64,000 bases of DNA, taken from Catenulispora rubra. GTDB taxonomy: Bacteria; Actinomycetota; Actinomycetes; Streptomycetales; Catenulisporaceae. The notes under the pieces were generated by a model. It had not been told where the DNA came from. It searched no databases and was given only the letters and a program-made list of their open reading frames with translations. The translations under genes and the position numbers were made by a program. Shown here one piece after another: positions 24,965-33,568 of the stretch (the stretch's first letter is position 1; every line of letters begins with the position of its first letter). The stretch covers positions 62,001-126,000 of the forward strand of contig NZ_JAACYW010000003.1 in the NCBI RefSeq assembly GCF_015356825.1, in the 5' to 3' direction.

Positions 24965-26690
24965 GAACGGTTCTACTTGAACCGTGGTCCAAATGGACCA
25001 CGGCAAGCAGGTCCGTTACGGATGCCGCAGACCACGTAGCCTCGTCCTTCGGGACGGGGCTGCTGGTGTTTTGAGGGTTCGCTCTCGCCGTCTGGCCCGT
25101 GGTCGTGGCCTGCTGGGTCAGGCGGGAGACGAGCGCCTGAGCCTGGACGACGTCTCGCACAGCCTCGCCCAACTGGTGGTCTGCGATCTCTTCCCCATCC
25201 ACGAACAGCTTGGGAAATATGACCTTGTTCATAGCTCGCTTCAGGCTGGTACCGGCGCGCTCGTAGAAGCCTTGGGGGTCACGCAAGAGTTCGAGAGCTG
25301 CGAGGAAGAAGGCCCGCCCGGCGGTGAGACGGCTGGAGGTGTCGGCGAGTTGGGTCGCGATCTCCTCCCGTTCGGTGCGAATGGCTTCGACCTTGCGGCG
25401 AAGCTTCTCCTTCGGCCAGCCGGGGTCGCCGACGAGGTCGAGGTACTGGTCTTCCTTGGTGTCGAGTTCAGCCAGTCTCGCCGTGAGCCGTTTCTTCAGG
25501 GAGCTGAGGCCTGCGAGGTCGCCGAGAAGGGCGTCATCCAGTTGGTGACGCAGACGGTCGCGGAAGTCATCGGTGAGAGCCACGGCGGCGTAGTGGCGCG
25601 TGACGGCCGCCTCGATCGCTTCGATCCGGACGTAGGGCTGAGTGCAATTCTTGTCTTGGCGGCCCCGGCAGATGAAGTAGAAGTAGGTGCCGCCGTTGCC
25701 ACGTCCCGGCATGACGATGAAGCGCTTGCCGCAGCGCCCGCACCACAAGGTGCCTTTGAGGTAGTGGTTATGGGTGCGTTGCCTGGTGCCGCCGCCTCCG
25801 TGGAGGGCAAGGACACGCTGGACACGGTCGAACAGCTCGGGGGTAACGAGGGCGTCATGGCGGCCCGGATACTCCTCGCCCTGGTGCTCGATGATCCCGA
25901 GGTAGTAGCGGTCGGCCAGGATGTCGTAGAAGCGGCTCAAGGCCAAAGGCTGAGCCGGTGCCTTCCTGGTGGGCCTGGTTCGCAGCCCGGCTGCCGTGAG
26001 GGCGCCAAGAACTTCAGCAGCCGTGTACTGGCCGGTGGCGTAGAGCTCGAAGCCTTGCAGGAGGTAGGGCGCTCGTTCGTCGTCCTTGACGACGATGGCG
26101 ACCTCGCGACCCTCGAACTCGATGTGTTGGTTGAGGTAGCCAATAGGGGCCTTGGTGATGGTGCCGCCGAGCTTGGCCTTCTGGCCCATCTTGTAGCGGA
26201 TGTCAGCGCCGGAGGCCTTGGACTGGTACTCGTTGACACCGTCGAGCACGGTGGCGACCAGGTCGCCGATGGCAGTGTCTTCGGTGTAGTCCATGATCGA
26301 GACGATGGCGGCCCCGGCCTTGCGCAGGTCGCGCTTGGTGATAGCGGCGTCGATGCTGTTGCGGTGAATGCGGGAGCGGGCATAGACGATGACGTAATCC
26401 ACATCCTGCTCAGCTTTGATGCGAGCCATCATCTCCTGGAATCTCGGCCGACCCTCAGTAGTGGTAGCCGAGCGGCCAGGCTCGACGTATGTTTCGACAA
26501 TGTCCGCCCCCAGCTCGTCAGCTCGACGTTCGCAGGCCTCCCGTTGAGCGGGAATCGATATCCCTTCGGGGTCGTAGTCGGTGTTGACCTGGCTGGGCGT
26601 CGATACCCGCAGGTAGAGCACGGCTCGCTTGCGGCCGGTCCGCCCGGTGACGACTGTCAATCTGGAAGTTTTTTCTCGCTGAGCGTTCAT
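24927..26690 (-). CDS. int: Large serine recombinase (integrase) of the element
   Basis: 587 aa. The N-terminal resolvase domain has catalytic Ser30 in VLYLRVSTPSQ plus DYVIVYARSRIHRN. A Recombinase domain follows (APIGYLNQHIEF, YDILADRYYLGIIEHQG). Then comes a zinc ribbon (TLWCGRCGKRF ... FYFICRGRQDKNC) and a coiled coil (SLKKRLTARLAELDTKEDQY). This is the full set for a large serine integrase that moves an element site-specifically. The last residues, VGLTGFEPATP, are antisense translation of the tRNA-Pro fragment, so the gene terminates within the attachment scar. AGAGGAGG precedes the ATG by about 10 nt. It is the last gene of the leftward element operon. Confidence 0.95.
   Translation of the reverse strand: MNAQREKTSRLTVVTGRTGRKRAVLYLRVSTPSQVNTDYDPEGISIPAQREACERRADELGADIVETYVEPGRSATTTEGRPRFQEMMARIKAEQDVDYVIVYARSRIHRNSIDAAITKRDLRKAGAAIVSIMDYTEDTAIGDLVATVLDGVNEYQSKASGADIRYKMGQKAKLGGTITKAPIGYLNQHIEFEGREVAIVVKDDERAPYLLQGFELYATGQYTAAEVLGALTAAGLRTRPTRKAPAQPLALSRFYDILADRYYLGIIEHQGEEYPGRHDALVTPELFDRVQRVLALHGGGGTRQRTHNHYLKGTLWCGRCGKRFIVMPGRGNGGTYFYFICRGRQDKNCTQPYVRIEAIEAAVTRHYAAVALTDDFRDRLRHQLDDALLGDLAGLSSLKKRLTARLAELDTKEDQYLDLVGDPGWPKEKLRRKVEAIRTEREEIATQLADTSSRLTAGRAFFLAALELLRDPQGFYERAGTSLKRAMNKVIFPKLFVDGEEIADHQLGEAVRDVVQAQALVSRLTQQATTTGQTARANPQNTSSPVPKDEATWSAASVTDLLAVVHLDHGSSRTVLVGLTGFEPATP
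24967..25003. repeat. Two overlapping mutually exclusive hairpins next to the tRNA fragment
   Basis: ACGGTTC (24967-24973) pairs with GAACCGT (24979-24985). CCGTGGTCC (24982-24990) pairs with GGACCACGG (24995-25003). They share CCGT, so both cannot form together. They lie in the last codons of the recombinase. They could be recombinase binding half-sites at the element end or a transcription stop for the leftward operon. Confidence 0.5.
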
Positions 26691-26773
26691 CTTGTTCGTC
26701 CTCCTCTAAGCTTGCCGTTTGTGGCTCTTCGCAGCCAAAATATGCCGTTTTCCTTCATTGTCATTGTATCGAT

Positions 26774-26811
26774 AAGATCATGAAATTGGAGGGCCCCGAA
26801 ACAAGATCATG
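26774..26811. promoter_or_regulatory. Direct repeats AAGATCATG upstream of the integrase
   Basis: Two copies of AAGATCATG (26774-26782 and 26803-26811) stand 29 bp apart in the AT-rich gap between the replication-relaxation gene and the integrase. Each contains the palindrome GATC flanked by AT. Candidate operator for separate control of the integrase. Confidence 0.35.
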
Positions 26812-26824
26812 CGCGAGATCGCCA

Positions 26825-27778
26825 TCATTCACGAAGAACCGAATACATTAGTTGTGCAGCCTCCGTACTGAGCGTGACCCGCACGAACTCGGCCGCTCCC
26901 GGCAACTGCCCCGCCAGCCGGGCAATCGCATCCCGTCGCCGCTCAGTAGTGGTCGAGACCAACAGCCATGGCGTCACTCCCGCCGGCCCCCGGCCGCCTC
27001 GCTCGTGGAACGCCGTGTAGTACGAGAGCTTGGCGCGGACGGTCGGCAGGCTCTCGGTGGCGAGATCCACCTCAAGCCACCAATGATCGCGGGCTCCGTC
27101 GCGCTCCAGTACCGCGTAAGCGTCGGGCTTGAGCCAGCCGCCCGCGCCATTGGGCCACCAGGCTCCCGGCTCGGCCTTGAACGTGGCGACCGCGAAGTCG
27201 CAGGCGCGGGCACGTTCGACCAGCTCCACATATAGCTCACTGACCGCGAGCAAGTGGCGCTGGCTGAGGGCTCCGAGCGGCCCCGGTCGGCGGACCCGCA
27301 CTGGTACGTCATCTGCGAATTGCTGCTCCCGCAGCAATCGTTGCCCGACACTGTCGAGGGCGAACACCTGGACGGTGGAGCCCTTCTCCCGTCCTCCGAC
27401 GCGGCGACCCATGGGGGCAAGCACGCGCCAGGAGACGAGTCGCGCTAGTACCCGCGAGCGCGTGACGGTCCGGCTGCGCCCAGCCTGCACTCCTGAGAAG
27501 CACAACCGCTCTAGCTGCTCGCCAGTGGCGACGCGCAGCCGGTTGACCTCCTCCAGAACGTGCCAGTCCCGAGCGCTCATCCGAGAAGCGGCCCATTCCA
27601 CGTCTGTGCTTGTGGTTCGGGTAGCGCCGCCGCCTGAGGTGAGTGGGGAGCGGCCGGGCCGGGCGGCTCCAGCCCGAGAACGAACTCGGGGAGGGGGTGG
27701 AGCTTCGTTGGCGTTAATGGCTCGTTTCACCACGTCAGGACCCCCCGAGGAGGCGCTCGACAACAACGCCGATGTCAA
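26825..27778 (-). CDS. Replication-relaxation family protein (Replic_Relax)
   Basis: 317 aa. A disordered Pro/Ser/Arg-rich N-terminus (1-65) is followed by a winged-helix region (SARDWHVLEEVNRLRVATGE, LERLCF) and the family core (LGALSQRHLLAVSELYVELV, WWPNGAGGWLKPDAYAVLE, HWWLEVDLATESLPTVRAKL). Members occur on actinobacterial conjugative plasmids and integrated elements and are thought to act in replication initiation or relaxation of the element. It begins 6 bp after the coupling ATPase gene and precedes the integrase by 134 bp. Confidence 0.85.
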   Translation of the reverse strand: MTSALLSSASSGGPDVVKRAINANEAPPPPRVRSRAGAARPGRSPLTSGGGATRTTSTDVEWAASRMSARDWHVLEEVNRLRVATGEQLERLCFSGVQAGRSRTVTRSRVLARLVSWRVLAPMGRRVGGREKGSTVQVFALDSVGQRLLREQQFADDVPVRVRRPGPLGALSQRHLLAVSELYVELVERARACDFAVATFKAEPGAWWPNGAGGWLKPDAYAVLERDGARDHWWLEVDLATESLPTVRAKLSYYTAFHERGGRGPAGVTPWLLVSTTTERRRDAIARLAGQLPGAAEFVRVTLSTEAAQLMYSVLRE

Positions 27779-27784
27779 TAGCGC

Positions 27785-30070
27785 TCATGCTTCGCCGCCT
27801 GTCGTCTGACGGCCAGTCCGGGTTCGGGTAGGTCCGGCGATGCGGGCGGCAATCGCTGCTTCCACCTCAGTCCGAGGCCGCCCCAAGCGCTGCCGTGCTT
27901 CTGCGGCCAAGGCGGCACCGTCGGTCGTGACAGGAGGGAGCGGCAGCGTCTTACCCGTCACGGGTCCGAGCGTCGCGCCACCGACGCAGGGCCGCATGGC
28001 GATCTCGTAGGCAGGAAGGCCCGAAAGATCTGCCTGCGTCAGCGGCGCAAAGCGGTGAGCCAGGGTCTTGGCATCGTCGTACTCGACCTGAAAGCAGATC
28101 TGAGTGCGGGCCGTGCCGAGGACGGCGGTGCGGATGTCGTCGGTCAGCTGCCCCAAGTACTGATGGGCCAGGATCAGCCCGACGCCGAGGCCCCGTGCCT
28201 GGGCCAGCATGTCGGCCAGATCGAGCGGCAGCCGGACGATGTTCTGGAACTCGTCGAGATACACCATCACGGGGTGGCGCAGGCCCGCCGGGACGGCCAC
28301 ACGGGCAAGGGTGGCTTGCCAGAGGGCAGCGAGCACCAGCGAGCCGATGAGGGTGGCGGTTTCGCTGCCGATGATGCCAGCGGGCAGCGATACCAGCACG
28401 ATCCGCCGGCGCGTGAACACCTCATCAATCCGTATCCCAGCGCTCTGGCCCAGCATCAGGCGCAGGGCCGTCCGGGTGGTCAAGCTGCGGAGCTTGTTGA
28501 GGCTCGGCCCGATGACTTGGGCACGCTCGCCGTCCGACATGGCCTCGAAGGCTTCCCAGAACGGCCGCACCGTCGGCGGCACGCCCGGCTGGCTCAGAAC
28601 GAACCGGCGGAAGCTCGGGTTGAGCAAGAGTTCTGGCAGCTCCACGAGCGTGAACTTGCTGCCGTCCGCGGCCCGGGTATGGGTGAGGGTCAGGAGCGCG
28701 TTGCGCAGTACATCGCTGGTGCGGGGTCCCCATGAGCTGTGCCAGAGACTCCCCATAAGGTGGACCAGATTGTCCACGGCGAGCTCTCCGGCATGTTCAC
28801 CGCGCGCCATGTCCAGCAGGTTGAGGCCCACCGGCTGGTCGGTGGCGCTCGGGTCGATCACGATGACATCGCTGCGGCGGCGGTCCGGCACACGGTCGAG
28901 GACGTCGGTTATGAGGTCGCCGCCCTTGGGGTCGATCACGACCACGGAGCGACCCATCTCGATGTCCTGGATGATCTGCCCGGCCAGCAGCGTGGACTTG
29001 CCCACACCCGTTGGCCCAATGACCCAGGTGTGGCGCAGCCGGTCGGCCGTCGCAATCGCGAGCGGTCGGCCCGTCATACCGGGGTAGGTGCTCAGAGCTA
29101 CGACCGATCCGCTCCCGGGCACCGTCACCGGCGGCGGCAACTGCCGGGCAGATGCCCGGGGCAGGCCGGGCAACGCCACTTCGCCGAGCGGCAGGCCAAG
29201 GAGCCCGGTCAGCTCGCGGACGTTCAAAAACATTGGCCAGTGCGCGATGGGCACCGACAGCTGAGCTATACGCCGAACTACCGTCGCTTCTGGCAGCATC
29301 CGGCGCACCACCGACACGCCCGGCGTGTTCAGGCCCCTCAGCGTGCCCCAGACCCAGCCGAAAATCTGCGTCGTGCGCGGCCTCGTCGAGGCCGCTACCC
29401 CGAGTCGCAACGTAGCCGCCAGCATCGGTTCCGCATGTTTTCGACGTTCGGCCGCAGCTTTTTCCGCATCGGGGGCCGGATGGCTACTGCCACCGAGGGC
29501 GGCCAGCACCGAGTACGCACCGTCCCGAGGGCTGGTCGGACGGGGCTGCACCGAGCCGACGAATATCCACTGCAACACCACGGTGTCGCGCCCCGATAGC
29601 GGCGACAAGGCGGCGAGCAGCGCCGTGCTGGCAGCCTGCGCGCGGTCGTGAGCCAGGGGCCGCAAGAGACTGGTAAGCCGGGCTTCAGTCGCCATGGTCA
29701 GCGCCGGCCGGTGTGACAGGTAGTCGTCGTCCTGCTCGAATCGGACCCCAGGCATAGCGGCTCGGAGTCCCGCGAGCACCGTCCCGTAGGTGCGTTCTGG
29801 CAGGAGCAGCATGTGTCGAATGCCATCGGCCGTCGCCACGACTTCGAGCGCGGCGGGCGGCGGCGGGATCAGGCCGAAGCGCCGGGCGTGCGTGCCGCTG
29901 ACGACATGTCCAAGCCACGTCGCCACATCATCCGGGGACAGGCCTTGGGGAAGCGACAGCCGGTAGGCCACGAGGGAGTTTCGCCAGGCTTGCGCTTCCA
30001 GCATCCGCGCTGCGGTGATGATGCCGATGAGGCCGCCTCCGCCAAACAGGAGGATGAGGAGCGCGATCAT
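27785..30070 (-). CDS. VirD4/TraG-like conjugative coupling ATPase
   Basis: 761 aa. One or two N-terminal membrane helices (MIALLILLFGGGGLIGIITA) precede a cytoplasmic domain. Walker A (GPTGVGKSTLLAG) begins near residue 351, with HTWVI before it and VVVIDPKGGDLI after it. The Walker B/DExx motif is in VMVYLDEFQNIVRLP. LILAHQYLGQL and TQICFQVEYDD match the TraM-recognition/TraG C-terminal part. The family pumps DNA to the transfer apparatus. This is the main transfer motor of the element, unlike the FtsK-type TraB of classical pSAM2-like elements. Start overlaps the stop of the 63-aa gene (ATGA). Confidence 0.9.
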   Translation of the reverse strand: MIALLILLFGGGGLIGIITAARMLEAQAWRNSLVAYRLSLPQGLSPDDVATWLGHVVSGTHARRFGLIPPPPAALEVVATADGIRHMLLLPERTYGTVLAGLRAAMPGVRFEQDDDYLSHRPALTMATEARLTSLLRPLAHDRAQAASTALLAALSPLSGRDTVVLQWIFVGSVQPRPTSPRDGAYSVLAALGGSSHPAPDAEKAAAERRKHAEPMLAATLRLGVAASTRPRTTQIFGWVWGTLRGLNTPGVSVVRRMLPEATVVRRIAQLSVPIAHWPMFLNVRELTGLLGLPLGEVALPGLPRASARQLPPPVTVPGSGSVVALSTYPGMTGRPLAIATADRLRHTWVIGPTGVGKSTLLAGQIIQDIEMGRSVVVIDPKGGDLITDVLDRVPDRRRSDVIVIDPSATDQPVGLNLLDMARGEHAGELAVDNLVHLMGSLWHSSWGPRTSDVLRNALLTLTHTRAADGSKFTLVELPELLLNPSFRRFVLSQPGVPPTVRPFWEAFEAMSDGERAQVIGPSLNKLRSLTTRTALRLMLGQSAGIRIDEVFTRRRIVLVSLPAGIIGSETATLIGSLVLAALWQATLARVAVPAGLRHPVMVYLDEFQNIVRLPLDLADMLAQARGLGVGLILAHQYLGQLTDDIRTAVLGTARTQICFQVEYDDAKTLAHRFAPLTQADLSGLPAYEIAMRPCVGGATLGPVTGKTLPLPPVTTDGAALAAEARQRLGRPRTEVEAAIAARIAGPTRTRTGRQTTGGEA

Positions 30071-30258
30071 TCGGCGGTCTCGGCGCGAGCCGCCTCCGCT
30101 GCTTTGACTGAGCGGTCATACCGCTTTTGGAGGTCTTCTTCCTCGGCGGCTTCGGCCGCCAACTGACGGCCCAGCATGATGACGAGCTGCGTCATCAGGT
30201 CGATGTCGATGGTCTCCCGTTGTTTTCCAGTGATGCGGATGCGGTACTGCTTGGCCAT
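30067..30258 (-). CDS. Small element protein, 63 aa
   Basis: Short and charged: a beta-like start (KQYRIRITGKQRETIDIDLM) and a Glu/Ala-rich coiled-coil tail (AAEAAEEEDLQKRYDRSV). Its stop overlaps the start of the coupling ATPase by four bases, so its translation probably drives that gene. Small coiled-coil proteins of this sort are common in actinobacterial transfer operons. No specific function known. Confidence 0.7.
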   Translation of the reverse strand: MAKQYRIRITGKQRETIDIDLMTQLVIMLGRQLAAEAAEEEDLQKRYDRSVKAAEAARAETAE

Positions 30259-30352
30259 GTCATGGGGTCTCCTCTTGTTACGTTGATCGTTCGTTCGTGT
30301 TGGTGAGGTTGAGTGGGGAGAAGGAGCAGCGAGCTGCCGCCCCTTCCCCCCC

Positions 30353-30384
30353 GAGTGCCGCTGAAGCTTTAGCGGCGGCTACTC
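30353..30384 (-). terminator. Hairpin at the end of the 108-aa gene
   Basis: GAGT-GCCGCT and AGCGGC-(GGCT)-ACTC pair around GAAGCTTT. The stop codon of the 108-aa gene lies in the arm. It may attenuate transcription inside the transfer operon; no T-run is visible. Confidence 0.35.
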
Positions 30385-30705
30385 GGCCTTACGCCGAGTC
30401 GTCGGCTTGGCCGCGTCGGCGTCCGACTTCGGCGCCTCCGCACTGGCCGTGGTGCCGAACAGCGATTGCAGAGCGTCGCGCTTGAGCGCGGCCTCCTTCT
30501 CGATGTCGGCCAAGGCCTGGGTAGCCTTCTCGGCCAGCGCCTCACGCCGGGACGAGATGTACTCGCGGACTGCGGCGAGCACTGCGTCCTTCAGGCTCAG
30601 GCCTTCCAGTCCGGCTACAAGCGCGAACTGCGAGTGCAGATCGTCCGGCAGGGCCACGCCGAGCGTCTTCACGCTCTGCGGACCTGCCGAGCTTCCTTCG
30701 GTCAT
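30379..30705 (-). CDS. Small DNA-binding-like element protein, 108 aa
   Basis: From the ATG at 30705 (AGGAACGCTCC upstream) the protein has a core resembling ribbon-helix-helix or relaxosome accessory proteins (VKTLGVALPDDLHSQFALVA, LEGLSLKDAVLAAVREYISS). A coiled coil (EKATQALADIEKEAALKRDA) and a Lys/Ala-rich disordered tail follow. The pattern 'vslpddl...f...a...g.s....l..ai..yi' is characteristic of RHH folds. Probably a regulator or nicking accessory factor of the transfer module. The longer ORF start is rejected for lack of a ribosome site. Confidence 0.65.
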   Translation of the reverse strand: MTEGSSAGPQSVKTLGVALPDDLHSQFALVAGLEGLSLKDAVLAAVREYISSRREALAEKATQALADIEKEAALKRDALQSLFGTTASAEAPKSDADAAKPTTRRKAE

Positions 30706-30795
30706 GGAGCGTTCCTCTCCGGTGCTATTGCGGCTGCCCATCCCTTGTTGAGATGTAGAAAGCAGCCGCATGACACCGGCGAGCGACCCGGCCCG

Positions 30796-31791
30796 TCATG
30801 CCGCCTGGGCCTCCGGAGCGGTCGGCGGCTCCATCGCCTGAGGCAGTGCCTCCGGCTGGATACCGAGCCGGTCTTGCGCCATCCGCACATACTCCGGATT
30901 GAGCTCGATGCCCAGATAGTCGCGGCCCAGCTCTCGTGCCATCTCGCCGGTGGTACCGGTGCCAAAGAAGGGATCAAGGACCAAGCCGCGTCGTGCCGGC
31001 GCGTGGCAGTCGCATGGGAGCGTTCCCGCGCCCTGCTTTTGTCCCGCTCCGCAGGCCGTGCAGACGACCGCCGGACATCCGGCCAGAATCGGCCGCCGCA
31101 CGAGTTCGGGTGGGAAGGTGGCGAAGTGCGCTCCCTTATAACCACGGGTGGCGATCTGCCACACGTCCCCCGGATTTTTGCCCAAGCGGTGGCCGGGTGT
31201 TCCGGCAGGCCGAGCCTTTCGCAAGCCACTGCGCGAGGCGGCCAACGGCCCGGCCCACCCCGATGACTCCGGCGTCGTGCGTTCCCGGATTGCCCACTTG
31301 GAGCGGTGGAGCTCCCGAATGGCGTCCAGGTCAAAGAAGTAGCTCTTCTGACGGACGAGGAAGTAGACCACCTCGTGGGTCAGCGAGAGCCGGTCTGTCA
31401 CCGAGCTGGGCATAGGGTTCGTCTTGGCCCATATCACCTTGCCTCGGACGATCCACCCATCGCCGTCCAGCGCCATGAGTAGGCGTTCGGGGGCGAGAAG
31501 CAGCCCCTTAACCGGAGCACCGTACTTCGGGTGCCGACTAAACGAGTCGCCGAGGTTGAGCCACAAGGAACCGGTCGGGGTGAGCACGCGGCCCACTTCG
31601 CGCATGACGTCCCGGAGATCTGCCACCCAGCCGTGGATGGTGAGCTCTTGTCCGAGCTGACCCTTGTGCCCATAGTCACGCACGTTGTAGTAAGGCGGAC
31701 TGGTGACGACGCAGTCCACACTTGAGGCTGGTAGCTCCCGCAACCGGGTGAGGGCGTCGCCGGTCAGGATGGTGTTACGTGGGGCCGTCAA
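30796..31791 (-). CDS. Solo DNA methyltransferase, SPPY (beta-class, probably N4-cytosine or N6-adenine)
   Basis: 331 aa. The catalytic motif TSPPYYNVRDYG is at residues 30-41 and the AdoMet-binding motif VLDPFFGTGTTGEMA is near residue 285, so order is beta-class. Between them are ELTIHGWVADLRDVMREVGR, SLWLNLGDSF and MALDGDGWIVRGKVIWAKTN. A CACGAGQKQGAGTLPCDCHA segment looks like a small zinc knuckle. SPPY favours N4-cytosine methylation, but N6-adenine is possible. No restriction enzyme is adjacent, so it probably protects the transferred element from host restriction. Confidence 0.9.
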   Translation of the reverse strand: MTAPRNTILTGDALTRLRELPASSVDCVVTSPPYYNVRDYGHKGQLGQELTIHGWVADLRDVMREVGRVLTPTGSLWLNLGDSFSRHPKYGAPVKGLLLAPERLLMALDGDGWIVRGKVIWAKTNPMPSSVTDRLSLTHEVVYFLVRQKSYFFDLDAIRELHRSKWAIRERTTPESSGWAGPLAASRSGLRKARPAGTPGHRLGKNPGDVWQIATRGYKGAHFATFPPELVRRPILAGCPAVVCTACGAGQKQGAGTLPCDCHAPARRGLVLDPFFGTGTTGEMARELGRDYLGIELNPEYVRMAQDRLGIQPEALPQAMEPPTAPEAQAA

Positions 31792-31884
31792 GAGGCCGTC
31801 TCCGAGGTGGGGTGCACCTCCGTTCGCTGGCTTGAGTTCGTGTACTGATTCATGGTTCTCGTTTCTCCCTTCGGTGATGTTTCT

Positions 31885-32091
31885 CTATCGAGCTGCGTCC
31901 CGGCGTTTGGCAACAAAAAACCGGCTCCCGGATTTTGCCTCCACAGAGGCAAGAACGCCGCTCGTCATGTAGTAGTTATACGGGAGCTGACATGCTCCAT
32001 CTCCAGGCAAACACCCGAATATTTCCCGAACACGTCTCCGCTTGCCTGGGAGCTTCACCAGGTAAAGCGTTTTGCCGAGCGTGGTCGTCAC
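31885..32091 (-). CDS. Possible small protein, 68 aa
   Basis: A weakly supported frame beginning GTG (TTTLGKTLYLVKLPGKRRRV) in a lower-GC stretch between the methyltransferase and SpdB genes. The first part has a plausible basic beta-hairpin; the rest is nondescript. No convincing ribosome site. Otherwise the 333-bp gap 31792-32124 shows nothing recognisable. Confidence 0.3.
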   Translation of the reverse strand: MTTTLGKTLYLVKLPGKRRRVREIFGCLPGDGACQLPYNYYMTSGVLASVEAKSGSRFFVAKRRDAAR

Positions 32092-32124
32092 CTGGGGAAA
32101 AGCCCGGCGACCTCGATTCAGGCG

Positions 32125-32826
32125 CTACGCAGGTGGGTTCACCTCCGCTGCCTTCGCGTCCTCGGCCTTGAGACGGCGCAGCAGCTCCGTCGCCTTGCCG
32201 CCGCCAACGCGCAACGTCCGCCGGAGTTCGTCGCGTGGGATGGGACGGCCGCCGTGACTGAGGCGGTATTGCCCGTTGGCCGCGCGGGCAGCCTCGGTCA
32301 GCTGTTCGTCCGTTCGGTACGGCTGGATGTTCTTGGGTCCAGTTTCGACCCGTCCCGAGTCCGTACTCGGTCCGGCCTCAGGTCGGCTTGGGTTCGGCGC
32401 CGGCCCCGCGGGGTCGACCTCAGCGCGAAGCACGGCCAGATGCGAGACGAGCCCGAGGACGAGAGCCGGGACTGCGCCGACCGCCACGACGACCATCCAG
32501 TTCGCCACCAGTAGGCCCGTGGCGATGAGATGGAAGATCGCATTCCCCATGAGGGACAGGCCGAGGGCACCTACCGAGTTGGCGCGGGCGAAGCGTCGGG
32601 CTCGGGCCGAACAGGTACCCGGCGCAAGCCATATGCGTGTTGCTACCGCTGCCAACGAGTCGATGGTGATCGGAAGCAGCGGAGCCATGCGAGGAGGCCA
32701 GCCGGCCACGAGAGCCAGGCCATGGAGACCAGCGAAGCTCGATACCGCCGCACTTGCGGCCGACACTGCGAGACCTGCGGTCACCCACCAATCCTTCTGG
32801 TGGGTGACCGCTTCCCCGTTAGGCAT
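32125..32826 (-). CDS. spdB: SpdB/DUF2637-type spread membrane protein
   Basis: 233 aa with about four transmembrane helices in the first 125 residues (WWVTAGLAVSAASAAVSSFA, LLPITIDSLAAVATRIWLA, LGLSLMGNAIFHLIATG, VVVAVGAVPALVLGLVSHLA). This is the DUF2637 pattern of Streptomyces spread proteins. The cytoplasmic tail has a Pro-rich linker and a C-terminal winged-helix-like segment (IPRDELRRTLRVGGGKATEL). Spd proteins help intramycelial spreading of conjugative elements. Its start overlaps the stop of the upstream 61-aa gene by 8 bp. Confidence 0.8.
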   Translation of the reverse strand: MPNGEAVTHQKDWWVTAGLAVSAASAAVSSFAGLHGLALVAGWPPRMAPLLPITIDSLAAVATRIWLAPGTCSARARRFARANSVGALGLSLMGNAIFHLIATGLLVANWMVVVAVGAVPALVLGLVSHLAVLRAEVDPAGPAPNPSRPEAGPSTDSGRVETGPKNIQPYRTDEQLTEAARAANGQYRLSHGGRPIPRDELRRTLRVGGGKATELLRRLKAEDAKAAEVNPPA

Positions 32827-33004
32827 CCGGGCTCTCGCTGAGTCCTGGCGGGATGGTCTTGGACGAGCCGTCGGTCTGAGCTTGCTGACGCTGCCGCCAC
32901 AGGCGACGAAGCTCCCGGCGCAACTGCCTCAGTTCCTTGTCACGCTCGCGCCGGTCTCGCTCCTCGAACCGGCCCGCCATGCGACCTCGGGTCCTTCTGG
33001 GCAC
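32819..33004 (-). CDS. Small highly charged protein, 61 aa
   Basis: Arg/Glu-rich coiled coil (RFEERDRRERDKELRQLRR, ELRRLWRQRQQAQ) with a polar tail. GTG at 33004 after AAAGGGGGCC is chosen; an internal ATG at 32980 is possible. The stop overlaps spdB. Small charged partners of Spd proteins are common in transfer operons. Confidence 0.55.
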   Translation of the reverse strand: MPRRTRGRMAGRFEERDRRERDKELRQLRRELRRLWRQRQQAQTDGSSKTIPPGLSESPDA

Positions 33005-33080
33005 GACATATCGGCCCCCTTTCGATCTATCTTGGATGATTGCTTGCCGCCTGATTGGCGGCGAGAAGAGCAGGGCGCTG

Positions 33081-33335
33081 TTACTGGTAGCGCCGAAGGA
33101 ACCAGCGCGTAACCCGGATGGCGAGCCCCACCCCGACGATGATCCACAGGCCGGTCGGCAGGGCGAGAAGCGCATGCCACAGCAAGTTTCCGAACAAGCC
33201 GAGCCCGAAGCAGATGAACGACAGTCGCAGGAGCACCCGCGCCGGACTGCCCGTCCTGCCGTCCGCCTCCCGGCTAAGGCGCCGTGCCAGCCACAACAAC
33301 CCGATGAGGTTGGTGGGGAGCTTGGGGCCGCTCAC
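33081..33335 (-). CDS. Small membrane protein, 84 aa
   Basis: One or two membrane helices (VLLRLSFICFGLGLFGNLLW and LPTGLWIIVGVGLAIRVTRW) with basic flanks, ending RRYQ. Start overlaps the 78-aa gene (ATGA). Probably part of the spread/transfer membrane module. No family recognised. Confidence 0.65.
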   Translation of the reverse strand: MSGPKLPTNLIGLLWLARRLSREADGRTGSPARVLLRLSFICFGLGLFGNLLWHALLALPTGLWIIVGVGLAIRVTRWFLRRYQ

Positions 33336-33568
33336 GACCGGTCCTGGCGCCGGCCTGCGATGCGCTCTCCCAGGTCGTATAGCTCATCGATAAGGTCTCG
33401 GAATTGTTCCTCGGTCGCCTCGAAGTCACGGACGGCACGCGCGTCACGGTCCGCCGAGTCCCAGGTCGGGTTCCAGGGGCCTGACGGCGGATCAAACGGC
33501 GCTGCGGCCAACGCGACGGCGGCGACGATAGCGGCTATCGCCAGGACGATAACGAGTACAGCGGCCAC
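33332..33568 (-). CDS. Small single-pass membrane protein, 78 aa
   Basis: An N-terminal hydrophobic helix (AAVLVIVLAIAAIVAAVALA) is followed by an acidic cytoplasmic helix (WDSADRDARAVRDFEATEEQ, FRDLIDELYDLGERIAG). Its GTG start overlaps the stop of the 110-aa gene by one base and its stop overlaps the 84-aa gene by four. Component of the element transfer operon of unknown role. Confidence 0.65.
   Translation of the reverse strand: MAAVLVIVLAIAAIVAAVALAAAPFDPPSGPWNPTWDSADRDARAVRDFEATEEQFRDLIDELYDLGERIAGRRQDRS

Noticed and set aside
24984-26783. 599-codon plus-strand frame opposite the integrase
   Set aside because: Shadow frame. The minus strand has all serine-recombinase motifs.
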